The notes under the pieces were generated by a model. It searched no databases, was not told where the DNA came from, and saw only the letters and a program-made list of their open reading frames with translations. A program made the position numbers and the translations under genes. Of a stretch of 8,736 nucleotides of DNA, positions 6,931 through 8,736 are shown in pieces. Each line of letters starts with the position of its first letter. The stretch's first letter is position 1. This stretch comes from Nitrospirota bacterium (GTDB lineage Bacteria > Nitrospirota > Nitrospiria > SBBL01 > Manganitrophaceae). The DNA lies in NCBI GenBank assembly GCA_023248505.1, contig JAHFEM010000051.1:1-8736 (forward strand). Direction: 5' to 3'.

Positions 6931-6959
6931 AATAGATTTTTTCGGGAAATTAATAACAA
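6931..6959 (-). promoter_or_regulatory. Putative sigma70-type promoter for the HD-GYP gene
   Basis: On the minus strand TTGTTA (6954-6959), a 17-base spacer, and TCTATT (6931-6936); each hexamer matches four of six consensus bases. The stretch upstream (about 6960-6982) is A-rich on this strand, like an UP element. The leader would be about 90 bases. Confidence 0.35.
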
Positions 6960-7061
6960 TCTGCACACTTTTGTTCTTTTAATGGGAAGTGGATGACAGG
7001 GTTCTACAGGGGTGTAGGATCAGATCGGATCAATGAAAAGCCGGGAAGGATGAAGGCAAGA

Positions 7062-7619
7062 TTAGTTCAGATTCGGATCGAACGGCATGGTTGCGTAGAA
7101 AGCCCATTCCGAGCCGAACCGTCGCATCATTTGCGGCCACAGGAGGGTGGGATCGGCATCGAAGACCAGGGCCGTATCGGCCGGCAGCGTCCGCCAAGCC
7201 CCGGATGTCATTTCCTCTTCCAGTTGGCCGGGCGCCCAACCCGCATACCCCAAATAGCAACGGATTTCGCCGTTCGGTCCCAGCGCCCCCGGCGTCTTGA
7301 GTTCGTCCAGATCTTTGGCCAGGTAGATGTCCTTTAAAATGCCGTGGTTCTCGAACGTTGCATCGCCCCTGCAGAGGATCAACATTCCGTTCTTCGCCAC
7401 GGGGCCTCCGGCGTATATCCACTCGCCGCCGGCCAGCTTGGGAAAATCTTCGATCAACACCGAGATCGCCACCTCCGTGGGGCGATTGACGATCAGTCCC
7501 AAGGCTCCTTCCGGTCCATGTTCGCAAATCAAGACGACCGATTGCCGGAAATTGGGATCGTTGAGCACCGGCATCGCAATCAGCAGTTTTCCCTTGAGTG
7601 TTTCGATGGCTTGTTCCAT
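7062..7619 (-). CDS. AlgH/YqgE family protein (UPF0301)
   Basis: A 185-residue cytoplasmic protein of normal family length. Signatures: GKLLIAMPVLNDPNF at residues 10-24, an ALGLIVNRP block at 39-47, YAGGPV at 69-74 and YLGYAGWAPGQLEEE at 122-136, the last being the family hallmark. The biochemical role of this family is not settled; AlgH was named for an effect on alginate regulation in Pseudomonas, and structures show a compact alpha/beta fold without an obvious catalytic site. ATG 7619 is supported by GGAG five bases upstream and by the family N-terminus. It lies 78 bases downstream of the GH57 gene on the same strand, with a plausible promoter of its own in that gap. The gene symbol is left out because AlgH and YqgE are both used for the family. 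Confidence 0.95.
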   Translation of the reverse strand: MEQAIETLKGKLLIAMPVLNDPNFRQSVVLICEHGPEGALGLIVNRPTEVAISVLIEDFPKLAGGEWIYAGGPVAKNGMLILCRGDATFENHGILKDIYLAKDLDELKTPGALGPNGEIRCYLGYAGWAPGQLEEEMTSGAWRTLPADTALVFDADPTLLWPQMMRRFGSEWAFYATMPFDPNLN

Positions 7620-7655
7620 GCAATCTCCAGGTGAGGGATCGACTCCGATGTAAAT

Positions 7656-7684
7656 ATCTTAACCGGACAATATCCTCTTCGCAA
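7656..7684 (-). promoter_or_regulatory. Putative sigma70-type promoter for the AlgH-family gene
   Basis: On the minus strand TTGCGA (7679-7684), a 17-base spacer and TAAGAT (7656-7661), each matching four of six consensus bases. Transcription would start near 7649, leaving a leader of about 30 bases. It suggests that the AlgH-family gene need not depend on the GH57 transcript. Confidence 0.4.
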
Positions 7685-7697
7685 GGGGGAAGAACAC

Positions 7698-8736
7698 CTA
7701 AGCGCCGGCATAGAGCCGATAATCGATCTCCGGGAAAAGGTTGTCCTTCTCCTCGATCTCCTTGAGAAAAATCTCATGAATCCGGTCCGACGAGATCTCC
7801 TCATAAAGGCGGGTAAATCGGGAGAGATGATCGTTTGTCCTCTTGATGGCGTACGGCACGGATGTTCCCGTCTTCATAATAAAGGCCCAATCCGAGGCCT
7901 GCGCTAAAAGAAGTTCACGGGCGGCTTGATTCAGGGCCCGTTTCTGAAAGTCGTGCGCCTGAGGAAAGCGCTGGGACAACTCTACCATCCGATCCGCCGC
8001 TTTATGGAGGTGACGATAGAGCCAGTCGTTGCTCCCTTCGAGCCAGACCTCGTTGTATCCCTTCCATCCCCAACTGCACATCGGCGGGGTCGCCACCTGA
8101 TTTTTCGGATTCTCACGAAGGTACTCGCCCGGCGTGGTGAGACGGAAGGCGGTCTGATCGTATGCGCTCTTTCGGAGGAGGAAGTCGATCCACTCCGGTC
8201 CTTCGAACCACCAATGCCCGAACAACTCGGCGTCATAAGGGGCGATGATGATCGGCTTTCTTCCCATCGCATTGTGAAGGTGCTCGACTTGACGCTCTCG
8301 GTTGAACATAAAATTTCCCGCATGCTCCGCAGCTCGCTCGATGGCCCATCCCCGGTGATACGGTTCCTTGTGATCGGTTTTCCCGGTGATCCGGTGGTAT
8401 TTGATTCCGGTCGAGATACGGATTCCGCCGTCGTGAATGTACGGTCGGATGTAGTCGAGATCGAGATCAAAACCGATGTCGCGATAGAAGTCCCGATAGA
8501 CGAAATCGCCCGGGTAGCCCTCTTCCGCGCTCCAGACCTGTTTCGACGATTCGATATCCCGTCCGAACGCGGCGACCTTCGCGCGGGTGTAGATCGGGGC
8601 AAATTGGGCATATTTCGGCCGGGGGACGGCGTGGAGCAGCCCATGGGAATCGAGAATGAAGTACTCAAGCCCGGAGGCCGCCAAGTGCTCCTCCAATCCC
8701 GGATAATAACCGCATTCCGGGAGCCAGATTCCGCGG
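7698..8736 (-). CDS. GH57 1,4-alpha-glucan branching enzyme (DUF1957 type), 5' truncated by window
   Basis: The frame is open from the right edge to TAG 7698-7700, giving 345 C-terminal residues of a protein whose relatives are about 520-560 long. The first visible residues, GIWLPECGYYPGLEEHL, are the GH57 motif carrying the catalytic nucleophile (visible residue E7). PYDAELFGHWW supplies the acid/base Asp (visible residue D168). Further on come a Trp-rich segment with SWGWKGYNEVWL (about 221-232) and NDWLYRHLH, and then ASDWAFIMKTGT (about 280-291), both typical of the helical C-terminal part of GH57 branching enzymes. The enzyme cuts alpha-1,4 glucan and rejoins it as alpha-1,6 branches in glycogen or methylglucose-type polysaccharide synthesis. 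An in-frame TTG at 8696 is not the start, because the essential nucleophile motif lies before it. The N-terminal third or so is outside the window. The cytoplasmic location is inferred from the family. Confidence 0.92.
   Translation of the reverse strand, partial: RGIWLPECGYYPGLEEHLAASGLEYFILDSHGLLHAVPRPKYAQFAPIYTRAKVAAFGRDIESSKQVWSAEEGYPGDFVYRDFYRDIGFDLDLDYIRPYIHDGGIRISTGIKYHRITGKTDHKEPYHRGWAIERAAEHAGNFMFNRERQVEHLHNAMGRKPIIIAPYDAELFGHWWFEGPEWIDFLLRKSAYDQTAFRLTTPGEYLRENPKNQVATPPMCSWGWKGYNEVWLEGSNDWLYRHLHKAADRMVELSQRFPQAHDFQKRALNQAARELLLAQASDWAFIMKTGTSVPYAIKRTNDHLSRFTRLYEEISSDRIHEIFLKEIEEKDNLFPEIDYRLYAGA

Larger units (their letters stand above)
6833..7061 (-). other. Leader and promoter region of the HD-GYP regulator gene
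   Basis: This 229-base gap is the longest non-coding stretch in the window. Read on the minus strand it holds a weak hairpin after the AlgH-family stop (CTACA/TGTAG, 7004-7017), an A-rich stretch upstream of the putative promoter, the promoter itself, a perfect dyad, a small stem CTCTA/TAGAG (6869-6887) and the AGGAGG site. I see no open reading frame with a convincing start and no recognisable cyclic-di-GMP riboswitch. Confidence 0.5.

Noticed and set aside
7004..7017. CTACA-CCCC-TGTAG hairpin (minus strand) as terminator of the AlgH-family gene
   Set aside because: Five base pairs and a GC-rich downstream flank without a T-run; too weak to call.
7030..7623. Minus-strand 197-codon frame over the AlgH-family gene
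   Set aside because: It is the same strand in another frame, with low-complexity Arg/Gly content, whereas the 185-codon frame carries all family motifs.
7676..7693. TCTTC/GAAGA hairpin after the GH57 stop as a terminator
   Set aside because: Only five pairs, no T-tract on the minus strand, and it overlaps the better-supported -35 of the next gene.
8694..8696. TTG as the start of the GH57 gene
   Set aside because: The frame continues to the window edge and the catalytic nucleophile motif WLPEC lies before this TTG.
7062..8736. AlgH-family gene and GH57 gene as a functional operon
   Set aside because: Same strand, but a 78-base gap with a plausible internal promoter and no known link between the families. 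Adjacency alone is not enough.

Overview
The window is ordinary-looking, gene-dense bacterial chromosome, GC-rich by eye, with six confidently delimited genes plus one 5'-truncated gene fragment at the left edge. Its gene families (six-bladed NHL propeller, REC/HD-GYP regulator, AlgH/YqgE protein, GH57 branching enzyme) would fit an environmental free-living bacterium such as a member of Nitrospirota or a deltaproteobacterial-type lineage. That placement is inference from gene content and style only. There are no rRNA or tRNA genes, CRISPR arrays, transposases or integrases.

Left half (1-4445), plus strand: the end of an unrecognised small gene runs directly (TAA then ATG, no gap) into a gene for a Rad50/SMC-like coiled-coil ATPase. 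After a 91-base gap holding a heptamer-based inverted repeat comes a compact UvrD/PcrA-type superfamily 1A helicase. The three lie in one direction and look like a DNA-transaction module. No nuclease is visible inside the window, so its role (repair, recombination, phage-like recombination or defence) stays open. The ATPase has an Asn at the position where the catalytic Glu normally follows Walker B, and a CX7C cysteine pair near the middle of its coiled coil. These are the most unusual features seen.

Middle (4446-6832): an exported protein made of six NHL-type repeats of almost exactly 54 residues is read rightwards from its own likely promoter. It converges with a leftward gene for a two-domain response regulator (REC plus HD-GYP, a predicted cyclic-di-GMP phosphodiesterase), leaving only 20 bases between the stop codons. 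A 229-base gap upstream of the regulator holds a plausible promoter, an AT-rich upstream stretch and a perfect 7+7 dyad.

Right end (7062-8736), minus strand: an AlgH/YqgE (UPF0301) family gene with its own plausible promoter, preceded by the C-terminal two thirds or so of a GH57 alpha-glucan branching enzyme (DUF1957 type) that runs off the right edge. The right half therefore holds signalling and carbohydrate-storage housekeeping genes with no obvious functional tie to the ATPase/helicase block.
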